DNA of 64,000 nt from Yersinia intermedia (GTDB lineage Bacteria; Pseudomonadota; Gammaproteobacteria; Enterobacterales; Enterobacteriaceae), in NCBI RefSeq assembly GCF_900635455.1, contig NZ_LR134116.1, positions 2,728,001 through 2,792,000 on the forward strand, given 5' to 3'. The notes beneath the pieces are model-generated. The model had not been told where the DNA came from, made no database searches, and saw nothing but the letters and a program-made list of their open reading frames with translations. The position numbers and the translations under genes were made by a program. Positions within the stretch are counted from its first letter, which is position 1; each line of letters begins with the position of its first letter. Positions 48,660-58,117 of this stretch are shown here, one piece after another.

Positions 48660-50333
48660 CTAGAAAGTTTCCCAATTGTCTTGCAGGTCACTTCCCAGTG
48701 TTTTTTTAGCCGTGATGCTCAAATCCTGTGCCGGCTGTTTTATTTTTCTAGCATCTCGTGTAGTACTACCGTTATCCATACGCAGAACGAATACAGACAT
48801 GGATTGGGTTAACATACTGGCTTGTTCTTCCAGTGCGGCGGCGGCAGAGGCTGACTCTTCCACCAAAGAGGCGTTTTGCTGGGTGACACGGTCCATTTCA
48901 GTGACCGCTTGACCCACTTGATCGATACCGCGACTTTGTTCATCAGAAGCAGAAGCGATTTCCCCCATGATGTCGGTGACGCGTGTTACCGCATTAACGA
49001 TATCCCCCATGGTTTCACCCGCACTTTCAACCAGTACTGACCCCATATCGACACGGCTAACCGAGTCTTCAATAAGGCCCTTAATCTCTTTTGCAGCTTG
49101 CGCACTGCGTTGTGCCAGATTACGAACTTCACCTGCCACCACAGCAAAACCACGGCCCTGTTCACCCGCTCGCGCAGCTTCAACGGCGGCGTTCAGTGCC
49201 AGGATATTGGTCTGGAAAGCGATACCATCGATAACGCTGGTGATATCAGCAATCTTCTGCGAACTGCCGGCAATTTCATGCATGGTTTGCACCACATTCG
49301 CCACCACTTTGCCACCTTTCTGTGCCGTTTCCGACGCACTCAAGGCCAGTTGGCTAGCTTGACGGGCATTCTCAGCATTCTGTTTCACGGTGGCAGTTAA
49401 CTGCTCCATGCTGGCGGCGGTTTCTTCCAGTGAGGCGGCTTGTTGTTCTGTACGCGCCGACAGATCGTTGTTGCCGGCGGAAATTTCTGAGGCACCGCTA
49501 TAAATGGCATCGGCACCTAAACGCACATCACTGACGGTAGTAATCAATTCCGTTTGCATGTGTTTCAGGCTGGCTGCCAATGTGCCCATTTCGTTGCGAC
49601 TATGCACTTCGATAGTCTGGGTTAAGTCACCGTTAGCGATATGTTTAATATGCTCGATCAAGTGCTTAAGCGGATTAATCAAGATGTGTTGCATACCAAG
49701 CCAAACAACAATAATCACCGCACATACCACAATCAGTACGGTAATAATCACACCCATCGCGAAGCTAAATGATTGGTTGCTGTCTTCCACTGCGGCGGCA
49801 TACAAGCGATCATTTTGTGTCAGGTAAGTGTTGTAGTCCTGCTCAAAAGCATTTTGGAAGCTAGAGGTGGGTTGATCGAAGAACTCATTGATCTTGCCAG
49901 CTTCCATCAATTGGATCAGTTCGGTCAAAGCACCAAAGTATTGGTCATAAGTCTGTTTTAATTTTTTAGCTGACTCAGCATCTTGTTGGCTATCCAACGG
50001 GATCTGTTCGTAACTTTTAAAACGCTCCGCCGCCACACCCAATGTCCCTTTGGCTGAAGCCAACAGGTCATTCACCGTAGGGCCACTACCGGTGTGATTC
50101 ACATCCATCATGTAACGGATGCCTGCGCGGTTCAGCGTATTACGGGTTTGCAGCAGATTTACCCAACTTTCATTCAACACCGACTGTTGCTGACGAATAA
50201 CTTGTAAGACCGCGAAGTTCTCTTTGTCATTTTTCAGGGAATTGAAGAAAAGCCCGCCGGAAACGAGCTGCAAGGCACCAAATAGCACTAACACCAACAG
50301 GAGGCTGGTGACCACTCTCATACGCTTAAACAT
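48660..50333 (-). CDS. tsr: Serine-type chemoreceptor Tsr
   Basis: The 557-residue receptor matches E. coli Tsr closely: [18 protein letters not shown] in the ligand pocket (Arg64/Asn68 equivalents), [42 protein letters not shown], the invariant tip [14 protein letters not shown] and the C-terminal NWETF pentapeptide that binds CheR and CheB. Serine sensing is inferred from the conserved pocket. It has a perfect sigma-28 promoter of its own and lies where tar sits in E. coli. Confidence 0.92.
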   Translation of the reverse strand: MFKRMRVVTSLLLVLVLFGALQLVSGGLFFNSLKNDKENFAVLQVIRQQQSVLNESWVNLLQTRNTLNRAGIRYMMDVNHTGSGPTVNDLLASAKGTLGVAAERFKSYEQIPLDSQQDAESAKKLKQTYDQYFGALTELIQLMEAGKINEFFDQPTSSFQNAFEQDYNTYLTQNDRLYAAAVEDSNQSFSFAMGVIITVLIVVCAVIIVVWLGMQHILINPLKHLIEHIKHIANGDLTQTIEVHSRNEMGTLAASLKHMQTELITTVSDVRLGADAIYSGASEISAGNNDLSARTEQQAASLEETAASMEQLTATVKQNAENARQASQLALSASETAQKGGKVVANVVQTMHEIAGSSQKIADITSVIDGIAFQTNILALNAAVEAARAGEQGRGFAVVAGEVRNLAQRSAQAAKEIKGLIEDSVSRVDMGSVLVESAGETMGDIVNAVTRVTDIMGEIASASDEQSRGIDQVGQAVTEMDRVTQQNASLVEESASAAAALEEQASMLTQSMSVFVLRMDNGSTTRDARKIKQPAQDLSITAKKTLGSDLQDNWETF

Positions 50334-50640
50334 GTTATCCCTTCATAAGTACGTCAAAACACGGGTACGCCAAAACATAGGACGTCTAATTAACTGTGTT
50401 ATCGGCACTGGGAGGGGGAACTTTACCGGAGAGAGACATTATTTTAACGAGATGGGTGTGAGTGTTAGCCGTTTGTTATTATCGATGTAGAAACCGAGCT
50501 AATCAGGCTTGATCGGCTAAAAGCGGCCCGCTGTTTCGGCGAAGAACGCGATGGTGATTGGTTCGGTTGATATGAGACATGTGATCACCTGATCACTGAA
50601 CGAATATCAACCGAAACCTTCTGGGCAGACTAACTTAAAC
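50334..50640. other. cheW-tsr gap
   Basis: Gap of 307 bases containing the sigma-28 promoter at 50399-50425 and, around 50553-50625, a quasi-dyad (GGTGATTGGTTCGGTTGATAT / ATATCAACCGAAACC, with TTCGGTTGATAT and ATATCAACCGAA as exact 12-bp arms) that may end the motA-cheW transcript or form a stem-loop. No gene seen. Confidence 0.55.
50399..50425 (-). promoter_or_regulatory. Sigma-28 promoter of tsr
   Basis: Leftward TAAA-N15-GCCGATAA, an exact consensus match 66-92 bases before the tsr ATG. It makes the receptor-cheRBYZ block independent of the upstream motA-cheW transcript. Confidence 0.93.
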
Positions 50641-51138
50641 TTACCCTTTAATGACAGAGTCAATCAACGACATCTCTTCACTGCTTAACAACTTTTCAAT
50701 ATCAACCAAAATCAGCATTCTTTCCCCGAGTGAACCTAAACCTGTTAGATACTCAGTTGCCAAAGTGACGGCAAATTCTGGTGCTGGGCGTATCTGTTCA
50801 GTGGTTAATGACAGCACATCAGACACCCCATCAACAACAATACCAACCACGCGCTGATCAAAATTCAGCACGATCACCACGGTATTTTCGTTATAACTCA
50901 CGCCGCTTTGTGCAAACTTAACCCGTAAATCAATAATGGGGACAATGACACCACGTAAGTTAGTGACACCTTTAATAAACGTTGGGGTGTTAGCGATACG
51001 GGTCACCTGATCGTAACCACGGATCTCTTGTACTTTCAGAATATCAATTCCGTACTCTTCATCGCCCAGCGTAAAAATCAGGAACTCTTGTCCTACCGTT
51101 TCGCCAGCCAGCTTCGTGACGGTTGCTAGTCCTGCCAT
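50641..51138 (-). CDS. cheW: Chemotaxis coupling protein CheW
   Basis: Links receptors to CheA. The start at 51138 ([20 protein letters not shown]) has AGGGTG seven bases upstream, giving 165 residues (E. coli 167). SH3-like domain segments include [18 protein letters not shown] and [15 protein letters not shown]. It lies 117 bases after cheA. Confidence 0.96.
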   Translation of the reverse strand: MAGLATVTKLAGETVGQEFLIFTLGDEEYGIDILKVQEIRGYDQVTRIANTPTFIKGVTNLRGVIVPIIDLRVKFAQSGVSYNENTVVIVLNFDQRVVGIVVDGVSDVLSLTTEQIRPAPEFAVTLATEYLTGLGSLGERMLILVDIEKLLSSEEMSLIDSVIKG

Positions 51139-51255
51139 GTTTTCACCCTTCAATCAATAGGTTGAGTTTATGTTTGTTTTCAGGACCGGAATAAATTCCG
51201 CGCCCTATACCTGTTTTCATACGGGTTTAATACAGGCTTCATAGAGGTCCACCTG

Positions 51256-53322
51256 TTAGGCAGCGACCACATCATCAGCCGTTACGCGCTTTTCCCGGTT
51301 TAATGCCTGCAAAGCCGACACATCAACAATTAATGCTACGCTGCCATCACCCAATATGGTTGCGGCAGAAATACCTGGCACCTTGCGATAGTTACTCTCA
51401 AGGTTTTTCACCACCACCTGATGCTGACCAATCAATTGATCAACCAAGAGTGCATAGCGACGCCCGGCACTTTGCAGAATCACAACAATGCCCTGAGTCG
51501 CTTCAGTTTTGGCATTTTCAACATCAAATACCCGGTATAACTCAACCAAAGGTAAGTATTCACCGCGCACTTGCAATACCCGCTCACCGCCGGCTAACGG
51601 ATGCAAATCTTCAGCCAAAGGTTGCAGCGATTCCATTACCGCATTCAATGGCAAAATGAAGACTTCATCACTGACTTTTACTGACATTCCATCAAGAATA
51701 GCCAGCGTCAATGGCAATAGAATACGGATTGACGTGCCAAGACCGGCCTGGAAACTGACTTGCACATGGCCGCCCATTTCCTGAATATTTCGCTTAACCA
51801 CATCCATACCGACACCACGGCCGGAAACATCAGTGACTTGCTCGGCGGTGGAGAATCCGGGGGCAAAAATCAGCATCCCCACATCTTCATCGCTCATATG
51901 TTCATTAACAGCCATGCCTTGAGATTGGGCTTTTGCCAGAATCTTCTGCCGGTTTAGTCCTGCACCATCATCCAAGACTTCAATGCAGATATTCCCGCCC
52001 TGATGCTCTGCGGAGAGTGTCAGATTCCCGACCGGCTGTTTACCCGCAGCAATACGGGTTGCCGCATCTTCAATACCGTGGTCTAAACTGTTACGAACCA
52101 GATGGGTTAGAGGGTCAATAATGCGTTCAATCAGGCTCTTATCCAGCTCCGTTGAGCTGCCAAGCAGCGTCAGCTCGACTTGCTTATTGAGCTTGCTGGC
52201 TAAATCGCGCACCAAGCGAGGGAAGCGGCTGAACACATACTCCATCGGCATCATACGGATAGACATCACCGACTCTTGCAAGTCGCGCGCATTGCGTTCC
52301 AACTGCCCCATGCTATTGAGCAGATCACCGTTGATAACAGGGTCCAGAGTACTGGAGCGCTGTGCCAGCATCGATTGAGTGATAACTAACTCGCCTACCA
52401 GGTTAATCAACTGGTCAACTTTCTCAACCGCCACTCGGATACTGGTCGACTCGCTAGCCTTCGCTTTTGGTCTGACATGTTCCGGGCTGGTCGGTGCAGC
52501 AATAACCGCCGTTTTAGGCGTACTGTTGATGTCTGCAACCGGCGCGGCTACGGTTTGCGGTGATTCGGCGAGAACCGGTGCAACCACAGCAATTTCAGCC
52601 TCTGATTCTGGTTGCAACTCAGCTTGAACAAAACTGATCTGTTCTGGTTCCAGCACAAAACAGAGCACCGCGCTGATATCATCTTCACTGACAGATGTAA
52701 TCAAGGTAGCTTCCAGGCTATCAGCACTTTGATGCGGATCTTTCACTTCACCCAGATTGCCCAGTTCTTCCAACATCAGCGGGATTTCTTGTTCTTTCAG
52801 GCCAGACAAGCGAATACGCATGCCCCCCTGAACCAGCGCCGGTGACTTACCGCCAACTTTGGTTTCGGTCGCTACCGCGCCACCGCTCCCTTGAGCTACA
52901 GGCACGCTGCTACTCGGGTTTTGTTGTTCTAAAGCCTCTAAGGCCAGTTGGCGCAATGCGTGGCAAATATACTCATAGCTTTCCGCATTAGGTTCCTGTG
53001 AGGTTTTATAAGCGTCCAACTGTTCCTGCATAATATCTTTCGTTTCCAAAAACAGGTTGATGATATCAGTACTCAACCGCATTTCGTCGCGGCGGGCACC
53101 ATCCAACAGGTTTTCCAACAGATGAGTTGTCCCTTGTAATACCGTAAAGCCAAACGTCGCGGCACCACCTTTAATCGAGTGAGCTGCGCGGAAAATGGCA
53201 TTGAGTTGTTCTTTATCTGGTGCTAGCGGGTCCAGCAATAGCAAGTGCTGTTCCATATCTGCCAGTAATTCATCTGCTTCATCAAAGAAAGTCTGATAAA
53301 ACGCGGTAATATCCATGCTCAC
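51256..53322 (-). CDS. cheA: Chemotaxis histidine kinase CheA
   Basis: Kinase that phosphorylates CheY and CheB. I use the GTG at 53322 (VSMDITAFYQTFF), which has AGAGG about seven bases upstream, as in E. coli; this places the phospho-acceptor at His48 in FRAAHSIKGGAATFG. The domains P1 (1-135), P2 (about 180-255, DDISAVLCFVLEPEQISFVQ), P3 dimerisation, P4 ATPase (HLVRNSLDHGIE, DDGAGLN, GRGVGMDVV) and P5 CheW-like follow. At 688 residues it is longer than E. coli CheA (654) through an Ala/Pro/Thr-rich linker around 265-310. Ten bases after motB. Confidence 0.96.
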   Translation of the reverse strand: MSMDITAFYQTFFDEADELLADMEQHLLLLDPLAPDKEQLNAIFRAAHSIKGGAATFGFTVLQGTTHLLENLLDGARRDEMRLSTDIINLFLETKDIMQEQLDAYKTSQEPNAESYEYICHALRQLALEALEQQNPSSSVPVAQGSGGAVATETKVGGKSPALVQGGMRIRLSGLKEQEIPLMLEELGNLGEVKDPHQSADSLEATLITSVSEDDISAVLCFVLEPEQISFVQAELQPESEAEIAVVAPVLAESPQTVAAPVADINSTPKTAVIAAPTSPEHVRPKAKASESTSIRVAVEKVDQLINLVGELVITQSMLAQRSSTLDPVINGDLLNSMGQLERNARDLQESVMSIRMMPMEYVFSRFPRLVRDLASKLNKQVELTLLGSSTELDKSLIERIIDPLTHLVRNSLDHGIEDAATRIAAGKQPVGNLTLSAEHQGGNICIEVLDDGAGLNRQKILAKAQSQGMAVNEHMSDEDVGMLIFAPGFSTAEQVTDVSGRGVGMDVVKRNIQEMGGHVQVSFQAGLGTSIRILLPLTLAILDGMSVKVSDEVFILPLNAVMESLQPLAEDLHPLAGGERVLQVRGEYLPLVELYRVFDVENAKTEATQGIVVILQSAGRRYALLVDQLIGQHQVVVKNLESNYRKVPGISAATILGDGSVALIVDVSALQALNREKRVTADDVVAA

Positions 53323-53332
53323 GGTGTCACCT

Positions 53333-54526
53333 CTACTGTGCGTCGCGGCTTGTCGGAGAGACCGGTGCATTACTTGCAGGTGCCGCAGGCAACGATGTCG
53401 TTGGTCCAGTGGCAGCTCGAGTGATGTTCCCCGTGCTCGATTGTTGTGTTTGTGGTGCTGTTGCCGGCTGCGCTATCGTTTTTACCGGTGCTGCCGTTAC
53501 CGGTGCTGTTACCGCCGGTACTGTTGCCGCCCCAGTTGTTGACCCCGCAGCGACAGGTTGCTCAGTGGTCGTTGCCGTACCCGTCGCTGCTGGCGCTGTT
53601 GCATTCGCAGCAGCGGGAGTAGCGGTTGGCGCAGTACCGCTGGTCTCAAGCTGCTTTAAGCTCGCGGCTTTTTCTATATCCAGCGCTTTGTTATCTAAAT
53701 TCTCATGCTCAATATCATGTTGCGTCTGTTTGTTCAGCACTAAAATACTGATACGACGGTTAACCGGATCATCCCCTGGTTGCTCTTTCAAGCGCATCGT
53801 CGAGGCCATGCCCACTACCCGCAGCACTTTTCCCTCATCCAAACCACCGACGAGTAATTCACGCCGTGAAGCATTAGCGCGATCAGCCGACAATTCCCAG
53901 TTGCTGTAACCTCGTTCGCCATTGGCATACGGCAAATCATCGGTATGCCCAGACAAACTGATTTTGTTTGGTATGTCATTCAAAATAGGCGCGATCGCAC
54001 GTAAAATATCGCGCATATACGGCTCTACCTGCGCACTGCCCATCTTAAACATTGGCCGATTCTGGCTATCAATAATCTGAATTCTTAGCCCTTCTTCCAT
54101 CATGTTGATCAGAAGATGTGGCCGTAATGCTCTCAGTCGCGGGTCGGATTCGATTAATTGATCCAATTTTTCCCGCAACTTATTAAGTCGATACTCTTCT
54201 TTGCGGCTTTCTTCCGAATCGATGTGCTTGCGTACCTCACCCACTTGCTGAGTTGGGTCATCACCGCCCCCCGGAATCGGGCTACTACTGGAACTGCTCT
54301 TATCACCACTGGTTAATGCTACTTTCAATGGGGTACGAAAATATTCCGCAATTTGTGTCAGTTGTTGCGGGCTGGAAACCGATAGCAACCACATCACCAG
54401 AAAGAAGGCCATCATCGCTGTCATAAAGTCAGCGTAAGCAATTTTCCATGACCCACCATGATGACCGCCACCATGCTTGGCTTTTCGCTTTCTGACCACA
54501 ATAACGGGGTGGTTCTGATGCTTCAT
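53333..54526 (-). CDS. motB: Flagellar stator protein MotB
   Basis: Stator subunit anchored to peptidoglycan. The single membrane helix carries the essential Asp33 ([20 protein letters not shown], equivalent to E. coli Asp32). The OmpA-like domain (about 165-265) has [20 protein letters not shown] and [17 protein letters not shown]. The 397-residue length exceeds E. coli MotB (308) because the last 95 or so residues are a Thr/Ala/Pro-rich low-complexity tail. Overlaps motA by four bases. Confidence 0.95.
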   Translation of the reverse strand: MKHQNHPVIVVRKRKAKHGGGHHGGSWKIAYADFMTAMMAFFLVMWLLSVSSPQQLTQIAEYFRTPLKVALTSGDKSSSSSSPIPGGGDDPTQQVGEVRKHIDSEESRKEEYRLNKLREKLDQLIESDPRLRALRPHLLINMMEEGLRIQIIDSQNRPMFKMGSAQVEPYMRDILRAIAPILNDIPNKISLSGHTDDLPYANGERGYSNWELSADRANASRRELLVGGLDEGKVLRVVGMASTMRLKEQPGDDPVNRRISILVLNKQTQHDIEHENLDNKALDIEKAASLKQLETSGTAPTATPAAANATAPAATGTATTTEQPVAAGSTTGAATVPAVTAPVTAAPVKTIAQPATAPQTQQSSTGNITRAATGPTTSLPAAPASNAPVSPTSRDAQ

Positions 54527-55410
54527 GCGTCCTCTTCTGTCGCTTGCGGTGCCGGAGCTTTCACTCTGCGCACATGCTCTTCCAGCTCAATGAACGATGG
54601 ACGCTCAGTGGTGTATAGCGTTTTGCGGCCAAACTCTACGGCAATTTGTGGCGCATATCCGTTCAGACTGGAAAGCAGTGTCACCTTGATGCACTGCATC
54701 ATCTTGGTGGTTTCTGCACTCTGTTGACGCAACAAGGTGGCCAAGGGTGAAATAAATCCGTATGCCAGCAAAATACCCAAGAACGTCCCCACCATTGCAT
54801 GGGCAATTAGCGCCCCAAGTTCTGCAGCTGGCCGGTCGGCGGAAGCCAGGGCATGCACCACCCCCATAACCGCAGCAACAATACCGAATGCGGGTAACGA
54901 ATCCCCCACCATCGCCAGGCTACCTGCGGGAACTTCACATTCTTGCTCGTGAGTTTCGATCTCTTCATCCATCAGAGCTTCAATTTCAAAAGCATTCATA
55001 TTTCCGCTGACAATTAACCGTAAATAATCGGTAATAAATTCCACTAATAGCTTATCGGCCAAGATCCGAGGATAATTAGAGAAAATTTCACTTTCACGCG
55101 GACTTTCTATATCCCGTTCTAGTGACAGCATCCCCTGTTGGCGGGATTTAGCTAATAAACGGTAAAGCAACGCCATTAAGTCCATATACAGGACTTTGTT
55201 ATATTTAGAACGGCGCATCAATTTTGGCATGGCCTTTATTGTGGCTTTTATGGCTTTACCGTTGTTACCCACGATAAATGCACCAACACCCGCACCGCCG
55301 ATAATTAAAAATTCGGCTGGCTGATACAGTGCGCCAAGGTTGCCACCAACAATCATGTAGCCACCGAAGACCGCACCTAAGACCACGATATAACCCAAAA
55401 TAACTAACAC
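54523..55410 (-). CDS. motA: Flagellar stator protein MotA
   Basis: Proton-channel stator partner of MotB. At 295 residues it equals E. coli MotA. Four membrane helices are visible, plus the charged cytoplasmic loop that contacts FliG ([20 protein letters not shown]) and [20 protein letters not shown]. Its sigma-28 promoter lies 181-207 bases upstream inside flhC. Confidence 0.97.
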   Translation of the reverse strand: MLVILGYIVVLGAVFGGYMIVGGNLGALYQPAEFLIIGGAGVGAFIVGNNGKAIKATIKAMPKLMRRSKYNKVLYMDLMALLYRLLAKSRQQGMLSLERDIESPRESEIFSNYPRILADKLLVEFITDYLRLIVSGNMNAFEIEALMDEEIETHEQECEVPAGSLAMVGDSLPAFGIVAAVMGVVHALASADRPAAELGALIAHAMVGTFLGILLAYGFISPLATLLRQQSAETTKMMQCIKVTLLSSLNGYAPQIAVEFGRKTLYTTERPSFIELEEHVRRVKAPAPQATEEDA

Positions 55411-55547
55411 GCGACATCCTTAGCAAAGTGTATGGGTGGAAGGTGAGGCGTTAGCACTCTTTGAGTACGATGAATTGCCATTAGCTGGCTACAGGAACGG
55501 TATCCATACCGCTGCTGCAACCAAAAACTCTGACAACTCAAAGAAAC

Positions 55548-56129
55548 TCAAACTGCGCGTCTAACCTGCTCATCCAGCAGTTGTGAAGTAATATCGGCAG
55601 ATGGCGGAGAAAGTTTACGTTTTTTTACTGCGCGGGAAGGTGGCTGGCAGAGACTGCAAACAAAGCTGTTTCGTGGTTGATGCGCATGGGTGATAAAAGT
55701 CCCACCACAGCAATTGCAACCAGAGAGTTGCAACATACCACTGTCAACGAATCGGACCAGAGTCCAGGCGCGAGTTAACGCCAGTAATGGCGGCACTCCA
55801 GACTGGTCAGGACACTGTTCCAGATAAAGACGATAGGCCTTAATAACGGCCTCGACACCGGTGCATTGCCCGCTTTTCAGCAAGAAGCTGTAAGCGTTAT
55901 AAAACATCGATGAATGAATATTCTGTTCCCAGGTCATAAACCAATCAGTCGAAAATGGCAACATTCCTTTAGGCGGCGGACTGCCTCTTAGCTCCTTGTA
56001 GAGCTTAATTAAACGCCCTCGGCTAAGTTGCGTTTCGCTTTCAAGCATCTGCAAACGCGCACCTAAAGTGATTAACTCCATTGCCAAATGAATATCTTTG
56101 GCTTCCTGGACAATACTTTTCTCAACCAT
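55548..56129 (-). CDS. flhC: Flagellar master regulator subunit FlhC
   Basis: With FlhD forms the FlhD4C2 activator of class 2 genes. The 193-residue protein has the DNA-binding, zinc-containing C-terminal region with cysteines in [11 protein letters not shown] and [10 protein letters not shown], the four Zn ligands. It begins three bases after flhD. The 3' end of the gene also contains the motA promoter. Confidence 0.97.
   Translation of the reverse strand: MVEKSIVQEAKDIHLAMELITLGARLQMLESETQLSRGRLIKLYKELRGSPPPKGMLPFSTDWFMTWEQNIHSSMFYNAYSFLLKSGQCTGVEAVIKAYRLYLEQCPDQSGVPPLLALTRAWTLVRFVDSGMLQLSGCNCCGGTFITHAHQPRNSFVCSLCQPPSRAVKKRKLSPPSADITSQLLDEQVRRAV
55591..55617 (-). promoter_or_regulatory. 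Sigma-28 promoter of motAB-cheAW inside flhC
   Basis: Leftward TAAA-N15-GCCGATAT, seven of eight -10 positions with exact -35 and spacing, lying within codons near the flhC C-terminus. It starts the class 3 motA-motB-cheA-cheW operon. Confidence 0.85.
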
Positions 56130-56132
56130 CAG

Positions 56133-56492
56133 TCATGCTCTTTTTTTAGGCGCACTACCGTTTTGTAACGATAGCTCGTGGAGTAAATGACTCGACAAAA
56201 GGATCCCTGTATGGATTTGCTGCAAGTCATCTACACGAGACTCTTTCGTCAGATGATGAATAGTGTTGTGATCACTAAAACGGAAATGGCAGACTAACTG
56301 GTTAGTCTCAGCTAATTTAACCATTTGTGGCAAAGTTAACTGCGCTAATGCGTCGGCCATAGTATCTGTAATACCCAGACGAAACATCGCTGAAGCTTTC
56401 TCATCATTAATTAGCCGTTGAGCTAAAAGCAAGTAAGACAAATTAATATCATAAATATGTTTGAGTAATTCAGACGTACTCATTTTATACAT
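56133..56492 (-). CDS. flhD: Flagellar master regulator subunit FlhD
   Basis: Partner of FlhC in the class 1 activator; the target of FliT, YdiV-type and ClpXP control in enterics. The 119-residue protein has [20 protein letters not shown] and [18 protein letters not shown], matching the family. Translation may begin at 56492 (MYK) or 56483 (MSTSELL); neither has a strong ribosome site, which fits the known post-transcriptional control of flhD. Confidence 0.97.
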   Translation of the reverse strand: MYKMSTSELLKHIYDINLSYLLLAQRLINDEKASAMFRLGITDTMADALAQLTLPQMVKLAETNQLVCHFRFSDHNTIHHLTKESRVDDLQQIHTGILLSSHLLHELSLQNGSAPKKRA

Positions 56493-56727
56493 CCCGACTG
56501 ATTATGTTTTAAAACATAAGTTGGATGATAGTATTTTTCACCCAAGACCTGGGATCCTTCCCGATAGACAGTTAATTAAGCCCTTTAGAACTAAAAGTAA
56601 TTAAAACCTACTGGTGTTACATTACAAAAATACCATTTTGGTATGAAATAACATGTCGTAAACTTGGCAGCTTTATTGAACGCTGCTCTGATAGTGCATC
56701 TTGCTGTGAAACTTTTCTTACAAAATA

Positions 56728-56743
56728 TTAGGATTATTCCTAA
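56728..56743 (-). promoter_or_regulatory. RcsAB box in the flhDC leader
   Basis: TTAGGATTATTCCTAA, an almost perfect palindrome, fits the RcsAB consensus (TAAGAATATTCCTA-like). It lies just downstream of the inferred transcription start, where RcsB represses flhDC in E. coli. Confidence 0.65.
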
Positions 56744-56752
56744 AGAGGCCCA

Positions 56753-56758
56753 ACTCTA
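56753..56758 (-). promoter_or_regulatory. Probable -10 element of flhDC
   Basis: Leftward TAGAGT, four of six matches to TATAAT. Placing the start about 56747 puts the CRP centre at -71.5 and the Rcs box near +11, the E. coli arrangement. The 5' leader would be about 255 bases. The hexamer itself is weak, as in activator-dependent promoters. Confidence 0.4.
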
Positions 56759-56810
56759 CTCCCGAATCGTTAGCACATACAACGTGACTGGTGATTCATT
56801 TTAAATGTAA

Positions 56811-56826
56811 TGTGATATGCATCACA
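56811..56826 (-). promoter_or_regulatory. CRP-cAMP site of flhDC
   Basis: TGTGATATGCATCACA is a perfect TGTGA-N6-TCACA palindrome. CRP-cAMP activation of flhDC is known in E. coli and Yersinia. Confidence 0.85.
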
Positions 56827-57424
56827 AAAATAAAATATAAAGTCATTTTTTACCCCCAAAATCGTTCATTTTTCACCCACCACACTGGTTAAAAAACACT
56901 CACAAGTCAGAAAAGAGCTAAAAAACTAGATATATAGGCCAAATTCTTAGCGTTTTTAGATCATTTCGAACAAAAGTATTCCCAAAGCAAAATAGCAGCA
57001 CATAAATCTGTCATAACCCGAAATTTGTAGTGGTAAGATCTAATTGAGCCCGTTATAGCTCGGTTATCCTGTCAGTAACAATCCGAAACTATTTTGCTTT
57101 AACGAATATTTATGCGATTTCAAAAAAAACGTTTATCGCTTATTTATTAACCCACTCAACTTTTAACGTTAATAAACCTGACAACACGTATTAAAAAAGG
57201 CAACAGAAGTAACTGCATGTTTCAGACCAACGCTAGCGTATACATTTCATTTAGGCACATTTTAAATTTTGGTCCATAGATGCATCTTTGATAATTAATT
57301 GTAAATAAATTGTTATAGTGCTTAATTAATAATGTTTGAAGCATAAGTTACAAAATGCGTTAAATTGCCATTATTTTAATTAAGTTCCTATCACAATTCA
57401 TATTATTGCTACCTCGTAACCAAA

Positions 57425-57440
57425 TGTGACTGACATCTCA
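57425..57440 (+). promoter_or_regulatory. CRP-like site upstream of uspC
   Basis: TGTGACTGACATCTCA differs from TGTGA-N6-TCACA at one position. It lies 58-73 bases before the uspC ATG, so it could activate uspC. Confidence 0.45.
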
Positions 57441-57497
57441 TTTATCAAATGTGTATTCCCCTAACCTTTAATCTGTAGCCGTGCTTATGGGAGCTTA

Positions 57498-57920
57498 ATG
57501 ATGGGATACAGGAATGTACTGGTCGCAGTTGCTCTTTCACCCGATAGTCAGCAGTTGGTTAATAAAGCCGTTTCTATCGTACGGCCCTATAATGGGAAGG
57601 TTTCGTTAATTACCCTGACTACCGAACCGGAAATGTACAGCAGTTACGCCGCTCCCATGTTGGGTGATTTGCGATCTGTGTTACAAGAAGAAGCGCAGCT
57701 ATTTATGGAAGAATTGGCGATTAATGCTGATTATCCCATAACGGATAGATCCATTGTGCATGGTGAGTTCGCTGGTAGCATGGCGTATGTTTGCCAGCAA
57801 CAGCACATTGATTTGGTTATCTGCGGTAATCACAGTACCCGGCTGATGAATAAATTCTCCTGCTCTGCTGCCAAGCTGATTAATACCAGTACTGTTGATG
57901 TGTTGATTGTCCCACTTTGA
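57498..57920 (+). CDS. uspC: Universal stress protein UspC
   Basis: UspA-family nucleotide-fold protein; in E. coli UspC aids stress tolerance and motility and lies next to flhDC as here. The 140-residue product starts MMGYRNVLVAVALSPDSQQL and has the CGNHSTRLMNKF loop. GGGAG precedes two adjacent ATGs, so the first residue is uncertain by one. It diverges from flhDC across 1 kb. Confidence 0.9.
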   Translation: MMGYRNVLVAVALSPDSQQLVNKAVSIVRPYNGKVSLITLTTEPEMYSSYAAPMLGDLRSVLQEEAQLFMEELAINADYPITDRSIVHGEFAGSMAYVCQQQHIDLVICGNHSTRLMNKFSCSAAKLINTSTVDVLIVPL

Positions 57921-58022
57921 TTGACCCATAGTTGCACATGCGATAACCATGCGATTAACACAGCGATACCTTTCGCTGTCTTGTCGCACTATTAGCTGAA
58001 ACCATCCCGCCAAGTTCTACTA

Positions 58023-58086
58023 TTATTTTCAACACACGTTATTTTCAACATTCGCTATGTTCACTATTTGCTATGTTCACTACCTA
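58023..58086 (+). repeat. Four 16-bp tandem units upstream of curA
   Basis: TTATTTTCAACACACG, TTATTTTCAACATTCG, CTATGTTCACTATTTG and CTATGTTCACTACCTA follow each other without gaps. Units 1-2 and 3-4 are near-identical pairs; units 2 and 3 share 11 of 16 bases. The array ends 31 bases before the curA ATG, within its likely promoter. Confidence 0.75.
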
Positions 58087-58117
58087 CCTTTTTACTACGT
58101 CCAAGTAAGGGAATCTG

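Larger units (their letters stand above)
56493..57497. other. Divergent regulatory region flhDC / uspC
   Basis: About 1 kb, strongly AT-rich, with no supported gene. Near flhD it holds an RcsAB-type palindrome (56728-56743), a likely -10 (56753-56758) and a CRP site (56811-56826); near uspC a second CRP-like site (57425-57440). The long AT-rich stretch between (56830-57420) would suit H-NS, OmpR or other regulators, but I cannot name sites. Confidence 0.7.

Noticed and set aside
53409..53909. 166-codon ORF antisense to motB
   Set aside because: Ala/Val-rich mirror of the motB low-complexity tail; no ribosome site.
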